Below, in pieces: positions 11,755-21,633 of a DNA stretch of 64,000 nt. The notes beneath the pieces are model-generated. The model ran no database searches. It was not told the origin of the DNA and worked only from the letters and a program-made list of their open reading frames with translations. The translations under genes and the position numbers were made by a program. Each line of letters opens with the position of its first letter. The stretch's first letter is position 1. This DNA comes from Larix kaempferi (taxonomy: Eukaryota; Streptophyta; Pinopsida; Pinales; Pinaceae), in the NCBI GenBank assembly GCA_027924585.1, contig BSBM01000252.1:5456001-5520000 (forward strand), written 5' to 3'.

Positions 11755-12810
11755 TTAAGTAAACTCATGCTTCCAATGAAGCCATATCAAAAACTGATTT
11801 ACTGCTAACATCCTTGATCTTGACCCGAACAATATAGGAAACCATAGCATGCAAAAATGCAATTTGACAAGATGACAAGACCAACCTTCATCTGATAGAA
11901 ATATTTTTGGATTTATGCTATTCATAGACTCCAAATAGTCATCAAAAGGGTCATCAAATTCACAAAGAAATACCTTTATGGATTGCAGATCCAACTGAAA
12001 ATTGAAATGATGTTGAATGTATTTAAAGCCAAATATGGATTGTTCAACCTTTGTCAGAGGGTCATATAAGAGGGACTGCTGATCTAAACTTTTCAATGCA
12101 TCATCTCCCTCTTTGTATCTACTGCAAACTTCCAGTCTCTGCAAATCTTGAAACTGGAGGCTGCCCTCATCATCTTCTACAGATCTGAAACTATCACTCG
12201 CTGATTTGTCAATTTCTCCTGCTGATATATACATTCGCTCTTTGACCTCAAAATTTTTAAAAGAAACATGTTGATCTTCATAAATATCTAAAGCCATAGA
12301 TACATCTGATATGATGTCAGTTGTTTCTATGTCATTAAAATCATTCAATATCTCTTGATCTTCAAGGTGAATGTCTTTTTCTATAATAAAATTTTTATCA
12401 CTAAGTTGATTTTCGTGACAAGCAAGATCTTCATGATACGAAGAAAACTCTTCACAACATCCTTCAAAAAGACATTCAGCTGGAAAATATTTTTTACAAA
12501 AGGAATTGAAAGCTGTATGGAAACCTATCAAAGAACTAACATTGGTGTTTGGAAGAGACCGATACCAGTCACTAGCAATTCCCTCTAATGAACAACAAAA
12601 GAGCCGAATCTGAACATCCTCATGCACAACTTGCAGCCGATGCATGCAATCATGAAAGTCCAGCAAATGTTCAGCTAGCACTTCCCACTCTTCACCTCGC
12701 AATCTGGGAAGGCTATTTTCCCATTCATCTCTACTAGGCACTGGATTAGGGAAACCAGAAATACTTGAGAATTTGCAAAATGCATACCTCTTTGCTAAGA
12801 TCTGATTCAT
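11755..12810 (-). CDS. Gag protein of TR-GAG element (351 aa)
   Basis: This uninterrupted frame starts 142 bp inside the primer-binding site. Residues about 20-135 form a capsid-type retrotransposon gag domain, with LPRLRGEEWEVLAEHLLDFH, RLFCCSLEGIASDWYRSLP and FHTAFNSFCKKYFPAECLF. The central part is acidic (about 140-270). No CCHC zinc knuckle is seen, and no protease follows. Gag normally forms the virus-like particle that packages element RNA, so an intact gag fits a parasite relying on other elements for enzymes. The frame is intact although the LTRs are clearly diverged, which may be chance. Confidence 0.85.
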   Translation of the reverse strand: MNQILAKRYAFCKFSSISGFPNPVPSRDEWENSLPRLRGEEWEVLAEHLLDFHDCMHRLQVVHEDVQIRLFCCSLEGIASDWYRSLPNTNVSSLIGFHTAFNSFCKKYFPAECLFEGCCEEFSSYHEDLACHENQLSDKNFIIEKDIHLEDQEILNDFNDIETTDIISDVSMALDIYEDQHVSFKNFEVKERMYISAGEIDKSASDSFRSVEDDEGSLQFQDLQRLEVCSRYKEGDDALKSLDQQSLLYDPLTKVEQSIFGFKYIQHHFNFQLDLQSIKVFLCEFDDPFDDYLESMNSINPKIFLSDEGWSCHLVKLHFCMLWFPILFGSRSRMLAVNQFLIWLHWKHEFT

Positions 12811-12952
12811 TTCATACCAATGGAGTCGCCAACAGATCCATCCTTCATGGAGTCGCCAGATAGATGATTACAACCGAAATAGTATCCATACTTTGTCTAT
12901 CATCAAAGCTCGGTCTTTGTTGTCTCCTAGGGAAGCTGAGCTTCAATCTCCT

Positions 12953-12971
12953 CTCCCCGGCAACGACACCA
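12953..12971 (-). other. Primer-binding site, tRNA-Asp-like
   Basis: Minus-strand TGGTGTCGTTGCCGGGGAG lies 3 nt inside the 5' LTR. It differs from the common tRNA-Asp primer site TGGCGCCGTTGCCGGGGAG at two positions. Confidence 0.8.
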
Positions 12972-12974
12972 TTT

Positions 12975-15159
12975 TGTTATCACTCCAGGAGTCTTTCTAG
13001 GTTGCAGTCGAAAGAGCCTGGTAACTTAATCAAAATCTCAGTAATATAAAAAGGTTGGATCAAGTTGGATGACTCAATCAATCCTCATCCACTCAAAACT
13101 TATCTAAATGCGCTCAGAAGGGCAAGGCTCTCAACCACTAATGCTCAGGGGGTTTGTAAATAAATGAGTGTGTGGAGAAGTAACTATCATACCAGCAGAA
13201 TCATACATAAACGCATATATATGAATGGCATATTACAATAATCATAGAATACTTGCAGAGTTAAGCTTATGAATACATTGATAAGATGACAATCATCAAG
13301 TGTAACTAAACCTAACAGCATGAATATAGTTTTCAAATGCAAGTACAGAATAGACAGGAGATGGAAATCTGAACAATTAATGGAGAAAGAAGCTTGTTTT
13401 TCTGATATAACATAAGAAGTCTAAGTTTACAACATGTGAAAAAGTCTCCAAATTCAAACCCTTGTTCTACATGAGTTCTGGGTTTTATAGCCTTTACAAC
13501 CTCTTCCCAGATCCTATGAAGCTGGGTCGAATTTACTCCAGATGGGAAATCCAAAACCGTTTTTCAACAAAACAGAAAAAATCATTTTTAATTGGCCAGA
13601 CTACTGAAAAATGGGGCTCGGATATGCCCTCGATTCTCCCAACCTGTGATACCTGTAGGAAAACTGAGAGAGGTTATTGTTCTCTGATGTGTTAGGAAGA
13701 AAAATGTCTAAGCATTTTGCAGAATGATTCTCCCAACCTATGATACCTGTAGGAAAAATGAGAGAGTTTATTGTTCTCTGACATGTTAGGAATAAAAATG
13801 TCTGAGCGTTTTGCAAAATGATTCTCCAGTCGCTTAGAATCATCATTTGAAAATGATGCCTCTGCACAGTAAAAACGCCACTTTTGCTGAAATTGCTAAA
13901 AAAGAGGCTTAGAGATGGGTTCGGTTCTCTAGATATGTGACACCTGTGTATAAAATGAAAGATGTTATTGTGCATTGATATGTTGTGAGAAAAAACCTCT
14001 CTCATATCTTCGAAAATCGTTTTGGTTTGCCCGAGATCTGCATTTGAAAAACGTGTTTCAAACAGGCAGGTTCCGGGATCTGAAAAATTTGTACCCAGTG
14101 ATGGATTCGATTCTCTCAACCTGCAACACCTATGGGAAAACGGGGAGAGGTTATTGTTCTATGACATTTTAGGAACAAAAATATCTGATTGTTTTGCAAA
14201 AAGATTCTCCAGAAGCTCAGAATCGTCAGTTGAAAATGATGACTCGGGAGAGTAAAAAATGCCACATTTCTTTTATTTCCATCTTGCTGGCACCTTCAGA
14301 ATCAGAACAGCACATTGAAACAACTCCTATTAATTAGAACCTTCACTTAAAAACCATCCTCTTTCCATTTGGAAGCAAAAACTGTGATCTGGGCAAAAAA
14401 TAATGCCTCTCTGCCCTGTTTTGCACTTTCAGTGGCTAAAGAGCTAAAATTCGAACCTGTAAACCACCGAAAGCTCTGTTTTTGGTGGCTAAGAACAGAT
14501 GTGAAAGCCTTCCTAAACCACCGAAAGCTCTGTTTTGAAACTAATCTTCCAAAATGGAAAAAAAAAAGAAAAGTATTTTGTCTCAGCTTCTTGATGACAA
14601 GTGAAGTTCTTTTGCTTTTTCGGTAGTTGGAATGAATTTGCATTTGAACACGAGTGCTGCCAAAAAAGTGGTGAAAATGCCTCTCCTTTTGTTAGCTTTG
14701 GGCAATTTTTCCTTTACACTGTCAAAACAGTGTTGAGAAAGCCTCCGCTTTTGGTATCTTTGAACCATTTTTCTTTTGACTTGTAAGCTGCCAAAACTTA
14801 CCTTTTGGTGGCTAATGAACACCATCGTATTTGCCCAAGCCGCCGAAAACTGCCCCCTGACTCACGTTGTATGTCTGCCCTTTCGGTGGTTGGGAGTGCC
14901 TTGAAAATTTTGTTTAAGTTACTAAAAGCAGAGCTTTCGGTAACTTAGGGGTCGTTTTGAATAAGCACTTAGCTACCGAAACCTATTTTTTAAGTTTTTT
15001 TGAAATAAAAACTTGTCTCGAAAGTTTCTTGACGTATTATGAGTTAGAACTCAGTAAAATGAGCCTAAACATAAACTTTAAAAATGTGTTTTCATTTTCA
15101 AATGACCTCCTATCACCTCACATAAGAAAACTTTAAAAAAAATATTTGAGGAGATAACA
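12975..15159 (-). repeat. 5' LTR of TR-GAG element (2185 bp)
   Basis: The termini TGTTATC and GATAACA match the other LTR. It carries an extra unit of about 95 bp around 13720-13830 that duplicates a neighbouring segment with ACCTGTAGGAAAAATGAGAG, explaining most of the length difference. Confidence 0.93.
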
Positions 15160-15206
15160 TGTACAATACAAATTCATCGGCTTTGTGACCATCTTCTGCA
15201 TGTATT
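15160..15206 (-). pseudogene. 47-bp remnant of host gypsy gag between two insertions
   Basis: This short piece carries both TSD copies (TGTAC at 15160-15164, GTATT at 15202-15206). On the minus strand it encodes part of the segment MQKMVTKPMNLYCTFC, joining a zinc finger split between 18916-18990 and 9300-9321. Confidence 0.85.
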
Positions 15207-15986
15207 TGTTGGGATTTTCCTATACTCCATCCTAGTCCTAACAACATTTTCTATTTTTTCATTTTCATTCATGCATGCACTTTGCATGCAGTCATGAAAT
15301 TGCATGCATCTTAGTCATCAGTCCCAGCACCTATCCCTCAGTTAGCTAGCCTCGTGAGCTTCTTTCTGACCAGTTTTATCCCTCCTAGTGCTTAGTGTGT
15401 GCTCCTTTCACCTACCACTTGTGAAAGGCACCCTCTCTCACCTACCACTCAATTGCACTTCAGTTAGTTGATTTATCTTTAGATCTTTCCTTGATTTAAG
15501 GCTAGATTGACTCCTCAACTAACTTTATCACTCCGATGGACCTCTAGTGAGACTAGACTGCCTATTCTGACTCCGGTTGGCTCCTCATGCACCCTCCACT
15601 GAGCCTCCTTCACTACATTAGTGCTTCATGTGCCAGTTACACCTACCACACTCAGTTAGACTCAGTTTGACACCTGGTTGACCGATACTTGTGCATTGAT
15701 GACTCAACTAATGATGATGAGGACTCCTAGTTGTGCTTTGATGACACTCCAGTAATCTTTTGATCTATCCATGCAAGCTAATTCGAATTACACCCTTGCT
15801 ATTCAAATCTTGTGCATTGTATCATTATTGTTTATTATTCATATTAATGAAACATGTGTGATTATTCTGCTCCTATTTGAGTTCCATTGGATCTATGTTC
15901 TGCTGCTCCATTCTTCTTCTATTTTCCTAAATTCTTTGATTGTGAGGTTTACATCATCTCTTGGATCTACTGTGATGATTTTCACA
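15207..15986 (+). repeat. 5' LTR of deleted copia (780 bp)
   Basis: It runs from TGTTGGG to TTCACA and abuts the primer-binding site. It contains GCATGCA-rich palindromic DNA near 15270-15312; the same zone in the other LTR is expanded. Confidence 0.93.
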
Positions 15987-15999
15987 TGGTATCAGAGCC
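15987..15999 (+). other. Primer-binding site, initiator Met tRNA
   Basis: TGGTATCAGAGCC directly follows the LTR and is the classic copia primer site. Confidence 0.95.
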
Positions 16000-16109
16000 A
16001 TTTGAGAGTATATTCTACCTCCATTCTTGAGAGTTTTTTGCAGGTAATTCGAAGTTCCAGCAATTGCAGCAGCAGCAGTTTGACTTTTGCATTCGCTCCA
16101 GCAGTTAAG

Positions 16110-17820
16110 ATGAGCAATTCGAATGCTCCCCTCTCTCCTAGAATCCTCACTCCTTTCAATTACTTTGATTGGAAGGTTGATATGGAAATGTGCTTGAGAA
16201 ATAAATCTCTACACATGATAACAATGGGAAGAGAATTTGAACCAAATTCAGCTGTGGAGAAAGCCAAGCATCTAAATTGATTAGATGAAGCCTTTGGTTA
16301 CATGTGTCTTCATATATCTATATATCTATTGTTTCATCTCGAAGGGTTGAATACTCCAAGAGAGTTATGGCTGAAATTAGAGGGCCTCTTTGGAAAACAA
16401 GATGATCTAAGAGGCCATGCTCTAGAAAATGAATTGGTTTCCCTACAACCAAGCAGTTTTGAGACCATTCAAGAATTCTTCTCGAAATTTAAAGGCTTAG
16501 TTATGCAATGTAAGCAGTGTGGAATTGATAAAAAGGATGAGCAATTGGTGCTCTCCATTTTGAGTAAGCTAGGATCTCAATTTTCTATCTTTGTATCTAC
16601 CTTCCACTCTGGGCGAATGTCAATCCCTGGATGGAAGATTCCAACCTTAGAATTTTTTACCGCAGCTCTCATTCAAGAAGAAAAAAAATTGATTCAAATG
16701 GGTGCCATCAAGGCCTCCAAATATCTAGCTCTTCTAGCTGGAGAAGCAAATAGTGCGAATGTCAAAGGGAGGAAAAAAGGTAAGGATAAGAAGCCATCTA
16801 AATCCAAGCTAAATGACAAGTCAAGTCCATCAAAAGGAGCCTCCAGCCCCAAGAAGGACAAACATAAAAGATCTGAGTATCCCTATTGCAAGAGAGGAAA
16901 CCACCCTGAGAGATCTTGCATGCACAAGAAAATAGATTTACTAACCAAGCTTCTTGAACACAACAAAATTGCTATTCCAAAAGATGCAAAAGTGTCTGAT
17001 TCTGGAAGTGGATATGATGGTCATGAGGATTGCCATGCATTTATGGCTGGATTTTCAAAATCAAAGGCCCTCCTCATAGATTCTTGGAGCCTCCAACCAC
17101 ATGGTTTCCTCTGAAGAATAATTTTCTTCTTTAGATCTCAAAGATGGGCCTACTATTCACATGGAAGACAACTCTTAGATATCTTCCAAAGGGTTGGGTA
17201 CAATACATATGGAGCATGGCAAGTTCAATAATGTTCTATTCGTTCCCTCCTTCACAACAAATTTGTTGTTTGTGTATCAGATGACTCACACCGGATCATC
17301 AAAGAAGGTGACTTTTGGTCCTGACATAGTTGATATTATAGAGATCTCTACTAGGAAGACTATAGCGAAAGGGTTTGCAAATCATGCCTCCAAGGAATAT
17401 GAGTTCTCAAATTTTCTACCCTTCTCTCTTCCTACTTCTTCGAAATCTGATGAAGATCCGAGTGACTCTTCTTCTAATGAATATGAAGATGAAGATCTTG
17501 ATGTTGAGATAAAAGTTCAAGAAAATTCAGATTCACATCCAGAACCAACACATATTCTCAATCTAGAGCTAAGGCCAATATGGTCTCACACAGTCCTTGC
17601 AGCTACTGGGAACACAGTTGAGGATTCATCTGATCACAAAAATACCAAATTTCAGCATGATGCCAACCTTTCATTATGCTATCTACTTCTCCATGAGAGA
17701 TGCAACATGATGGTGGGGTTCACTCTTCCATCCATTGGGAAGACTCATCATGATCCATTCATTCCAATAGCAGAAAGGTTTTCTGAAAGACTTGCTTTGT
17801 CCAATACATCCTCTACATAG
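16110..17820 (+). pseudogene. Copia gag with protease/pre-integrase remnant
   Basis: The frame opens at ATG 16110 (MSNSNAPLSPRILTPFNY). It has one in-frame TGA at 16278, probably a mutated Trp codon, then runs in the same frame to 17114. It shows the copia gag capsid pattern (LWLKLEGLFGKQDDLRGHA), a Lys-rich basic stretch and a zinc knuckle YPYCKRGNHPERSC in which the first Cys has become Tyr. The protease active-site region then shifts frame (LIDSWSLQPHG where DSGAS is expected, near 17080). The second frame, 17194-17820, keeps a pre-integrase-like segment (NVLFVPSFTTNLLFV) followed by acidic sequence. Pol is missing. Confidence 0.85.
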
Positions 17821-18100
17821 TGGGAGGCACATCAGAAGACCAGATCCAGATCTATCACCTGCATTGGCATCCTATATAGCATCATCTTGTTAAGTTTTTT
17901 GAAAACGTTTTCACTGAGGAAAGCTTCTTCCTTTTTTGCTTCGTATGATGGTTCTTTGAGTTATTTTACTCTTCTTTTGAGGGGGGGTATTTTTGCCATG
18001 AGGTTTTCCCCATTTCCTCGGTTTATGGACAGTTCTTATTTTTATCATTTATTTGATTGTATGGGTGACCTTTGGTCCTAGTTACCAGGGCCCAAGATGG
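17821..18100 (+). other. Copia 3' internal remnant
   Basis: Non-coding joint between the truncated coding part and the polypurine tract; no domain recognised. Confidence 0.5.
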
Positions 18101-18112
18101 ATTAAGGGGGGG
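18101..18112 (+). other. Polypurine tract of deleted copia
   Basis: ATTAAGGGGGGG lies directly before the 3' LTR. Confidence 0.85.
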
Positions 18113-18910
18113 TGTTGGGATTTTCCTATACTCCATCCTAGTCCTAACAACATTTTCCATTTTTGCATTTTTAGTCATGCATGCATTTTGCATGCAGTCA
18201 TGAAATTGCATGCATGCATGCAATTGCATGCATCCCAGTCATCAGTCCCAGCACCTAGCCCTTAGTTAGCTAGCCCTGAGAGCTTTTTTCTAATCAATTT
18301 TAGCCCTCCTAGTACTTAGTGCACCCTCCTTTCACCTACCACTCGTGAAAGGCACCCTCTCTCACCTACCACTCAATTGCACTTCAGTTAGTTGAGTTAT
18401 CTTTAGATCTTTCCTTGATTTAAGGCTAGATTGACTCCTCAACTGACTGTATCACTCCGATGGACCCCGAGTGAGACTAGACTGCCTATTCTGACTCCGG
18501 TTAGCTCCTCATGTGCCCTCCACTGATCGTCCTTAACTACATTAGTGCTTCATGTTCCAGTTACACCTACCCCATTCAGTTAGACTCAGTTTGACACCTG
18601 GTTGACCGATACTTGTGCATTGATGACTCCACTGATGATGATGAGGAATCCTAATTGTTCTTTGATGACACTCCACTAATATTTTGATCTATCCATGTAG
18701 GCTAATTCGAATTACACCCTTGGTATTCAAATCCTTTTCATTGTATAATTATTGTTTATTATTCAGATTAATGAAACATGTGTGATTATTCTGCTCCTAT
18801 CTGAGTTCCATTGGATCTATGTTCTGCTGCTCCATTCTTCTTCTATTTTCCTAAATTATTTCATTGTGAGGTTTACATCATCTATTGGATCTATTGTGAG
18901 GATTTTCATA
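18113..18910 (+). repeat. 3' LTR of deleted copia (798 bp)
   Basis: It matches the LTR at 15207 with scattered substitutions and an expanded GCATGCATGCA-type palindromic stretch near 18177-18236. It ends TTCATA and is followed by the TSD GTATT. Confidence 0.92.
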
Positions 18911-20349
18911 GTATTGAAACTCCTCATGTCGATGCCCATAGACCTGACAGATGCAGCACCATGGCATACCTCCGCCACTCAATGGGTTCGGCGCTCCAGA
19001 TACCAGATAGTTGTAGAAATATGGGAAGCTATCCTTGGTATGCCCCTTTGAATGACATCATGTACACCAAGCCTCTTCCTGGTTTTCTTTACTCTTCTTA
19101 AGATCTTGCAACTGAATTTTCAATTTGGCCAGCTGCGTCTGAATCTGAGACATGCTGGCTTCATTCTCACCAACCAGCAAAGCTTCTAACCGCATTGCAA
19201 TCTCCTTAGCGTCGCTCAGTGTCGCAATGTTCTGTTGCATCAACGGAAGTCTGATATGGGGTAGCAATGCTGTGATGAACCATTCCTTATGCTGAATGAC
19301 TCTCATCTCAAAGATGACCCTTGCCATTAGCGTTTTGAACCGCTGGTCAAAATCCCAAACTGTTTCCTTTGGATATTGCTTGATCTCCTTCAGTTCCATA
19401 ATGTATTGCACTTCCGACTTCGGTTTTCTGAACTCTACAATTAATCATTTTCTGAATTCATCCAATGTTTTCTCTAGGCTACCCACACGAATTTCATGAA
19501 CCAGTCCAATGCGCGACCCCGAAGAGTCGTCGCCAATTGACCTTTCTTGGCCTCATCATTCGTAATCTGTTTAATAGTCCACACAACTTAACATAAAAAC
19601 CAGTATTGCTCTTGGTTGTCAGTTCCATTTCCATGGAACATAGGTAACTTCGTATCTTCTCCCACCATCTTGGGCTTCCTTCCTATAGTCATTGATCCGC
19701 TAGTAAGTAAATGTTGTTGACACGATGAACACGGTGGTGTCAAGGTCGTATTTCTTACTAGTTGTGACATAGTGAGAGGAGGTGTGGGTACGCTACTACT
19801 GGGGGTTGGTCCTGCCTCTATCCTTGAAGTAGATTGGTTTTCCTTCTCGGTACTATGAGGTCACTTCATCCCGTGTGGTCTTCCTTCACGGTTTTGCGGC
19901 TCGATCGTAGTAGGACCTTCTCCTGTCCTCTGCCTCTTATCTTGTCAAAACCTTGCTCCTCCTCTCATAAGACCACTCTCTTCCTCAGATTCCTTCAGTC
20001 TCATCATGACTTGCACCAATCCACCCCGTATCATTCCATTCACTTCCCCCCCCCCTCACTGTCGTAGTATCCATGGCCTCCTCCAACCAGGGTTCTACTG
20101 GTCAAGGTGCATCTTTAGTATTCCCTTTTCATAGATGAGCATCTTAATGGATAACTATAGCGACAACATGAACCTACCTCGTAGTCCGTTGAAAAATTAC
20201 CTTTCGGCTTCGCTATAGGATTTCGTCGTGTCAACCAAAAAATCGATGATATGGCCTGCCAATATACTGTCGAACCAGAGTTCAACATCCCGTGATGCTT
20301 TGTTATCTACCTCTTGCAGCTCCTGGATCAGTTTTGGGGTTCACGATGT
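18911..20349 (-). pseudogene. Gag capsid and first zinc fingers of host gypsy
   Basis: Read on the minus strand, 20074 has a possible ATG. 19770-19588 holds KLPMFHGNGTDNQEQYWF. 19555-19058 holds the capsid core (EIKQYPKETVWDFDQRFKTL, EWFITALLPHIRLPL), ending in a Gln/Lys coiled stretch. Zinc fingers follow: WCT-stop-CHSKGHTKDSFP (19010-19060) and WCCICQVYGHRHEEF (18916-18965). Stops and frameshifts are frequent. The frame continues at 15206. Part of the N-terminus lies at 24522 onward, beyond the nested gypsy insertion. Confidence 0.75.
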
Positions 20350-20734
20350 TGTTAGGAACCTATTTCAACCCTTCTCTTTACTATGTTAGTATATTGTTGT
20401 TGGACGCATATGCTTTGTAAGTCGTCCCGTAGTATTTGTTGATCCGTAGTTTATATTAGCCCATAGTATTGACCCATAGTATTGGACGCATATGCTTTGT
20501 AAGTCGTTCTGTAGTATTATATGTCCCATGGTTTTGACTCATAGTATTGGGCATAGACTTAGTATATAAGTGTGTGTTGAGGTCATTGAAGGCACCGTGA
20601 AGTTAATTGTATTGAGCTTGCTCAAAGGAGGTTGCCCCCTCAAAGTGGCCCGTGATCAATATAAAAGTGATTCTTTTCTATTATTTCTGCTATTTCGCAT
20701 ATTCTTAGTAATTAATTGTTGCAGGTGCATCTCA
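20350..20734 (+). repeat. 5' LTR of deleted gypsy (385 bp)
   Basis: It runs from TGTTAGGAACC to GGTGCATCTCA. A TATA box, TATAAAAG, is at 20660-20667. A motif GGACGCATATGCTTTGTAAG occurs twice inside (near 20402 and 20487), an internal duplication of about 85 bp. Confidence 0.95.
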
Positions 20735-20736
20735 TC

Positions 20737-20748
20737 TGGTATCAGAGC
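20737..20748 (+). other. Primer-binding site, initiator Met tRNA
   Basis: TGGTATCAGAGC lies 2 nt after the LTR. Confidence 0.93.
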
Positions 20749-21633
20749 ACTTTCCTTGGCACAAGTGGGAAATTTTTTTCTTCTTCTTTTTTTGGCGGCG
20801 ACTTTCAGATCAATTTCTAAAACTTTATACACAAAATCAGAAGAAACCGATTGCATATCTGAATTCCTCTTTCAAAAATACGCAGTTTCAAAAAAAAAAT
20901 CATCTCATTTATAGTTCTAAAAGTGGAGATATCGTGGATTTAAAATCAGCAATTTTTCAGAATTTCGGTGACGGCCGCAGAAATTGCGGCGAGAAAATCT
21001 TTTGACCGAGTGCCCAGATTTCTATTCCGATTTCATGGGTAAAAGCAGAGTGGTTGTTCCAGTTCCGGAAACATGCTATATAGCGATTCTGAGCAATATA
21101 GATCCGGTTTTTGAACATTGGGTGGAATTTCCGCCCAAATTTTTTTCTGTTGCAGGTTCGGATCTGGGAATAATCCCTATCCGCTTAACTATGGGAAGTA
21201 CTTGGGCATAAGCCCTAAAACTCATTGTGAGGAGTACCACAGGAACCCCAAAGTAGCTGGCCATTGAGAGGACCTGCCAAGCGAAAAGGGAAACGACCCC
21301 TACCTGATTGACTAGTTCCCACCCGTGAGGTAAACCAAGAGCTGTCGTTTGTGGCAAAGCGGTTATCAGTTGTACCTGAGCCGTGGAGTGAGGGGTACTG
21401 CCCCAATACGCAAGCCGTCAGACAGCATTGGTGGCCGAGTGAAAACCTTGAAATGTTAGGAAGCTGCACATACTTGGGGTCCATATCTACTTTCAACTGA
21501 ACTATTGCCGATCACTGCTACGCCGTTTCAGATCCATTTTGCAAGCCGTTCCAGATCCGGCCGTTCGGCGTTGTTCCAAATTCCTTCTGAGCTGTAACTG
21601 CTCCAGTCTGTCAAAAAAAAAAAAAACCTGGTT
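20749..21633 (+). other. Long untranslated leader of deleted gypsy
   Basis: About 885 bp between primer site and gag with no domain on either strand; it includes a poly(A) run at 21611-21625 just before gag. Confidence 0.6.

Larger units (their letters stand above)
9322..15159 (-). mobile_element. TR-GAG-type non-autonomous LTR element
   Basis: Long direct repeats 9322-11409 and 12975-15159 flank a 1,565-bp interior. The repeats start TGTTATC and end GATAACA. The flanks are an exact TSD, TGTAC (9317-9321 and 15160-15164). The primer-binding site next to the right LTR sets minus-strand orientation. The only gene is a 351-codon gag; there is no protease, RT or integrase. That layout matches TR-GAG elements, which must be mobilised by enzymes of another element. 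The LTRs differ by roughly 5% plus a 90-100 bp insertion in the right copy, so the insertion is not recent. Confidence 0.93.
15207..18910 (+). mobile_element. Deleted Ty1/copia element (gag-protease remnant)
   Basis: LTRs 15207-15986 and 18113-18910 (780 and 798 bp) both start TGTTGGGATTTTCC. The left ends ATTTTCACA; the right ends ATTTTCATA, one mutation. The TSD is GTATT (15202-15206 and 18911-18915). The initiator-Met primer site follows the left LTR and a G-rich polypurine tract precedes the right LTR. Only gag and a piece of the protease/pre-integrase region remain; integrase, RT and RNase H are absent, so it could not move alone. Confidence 0.93.
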
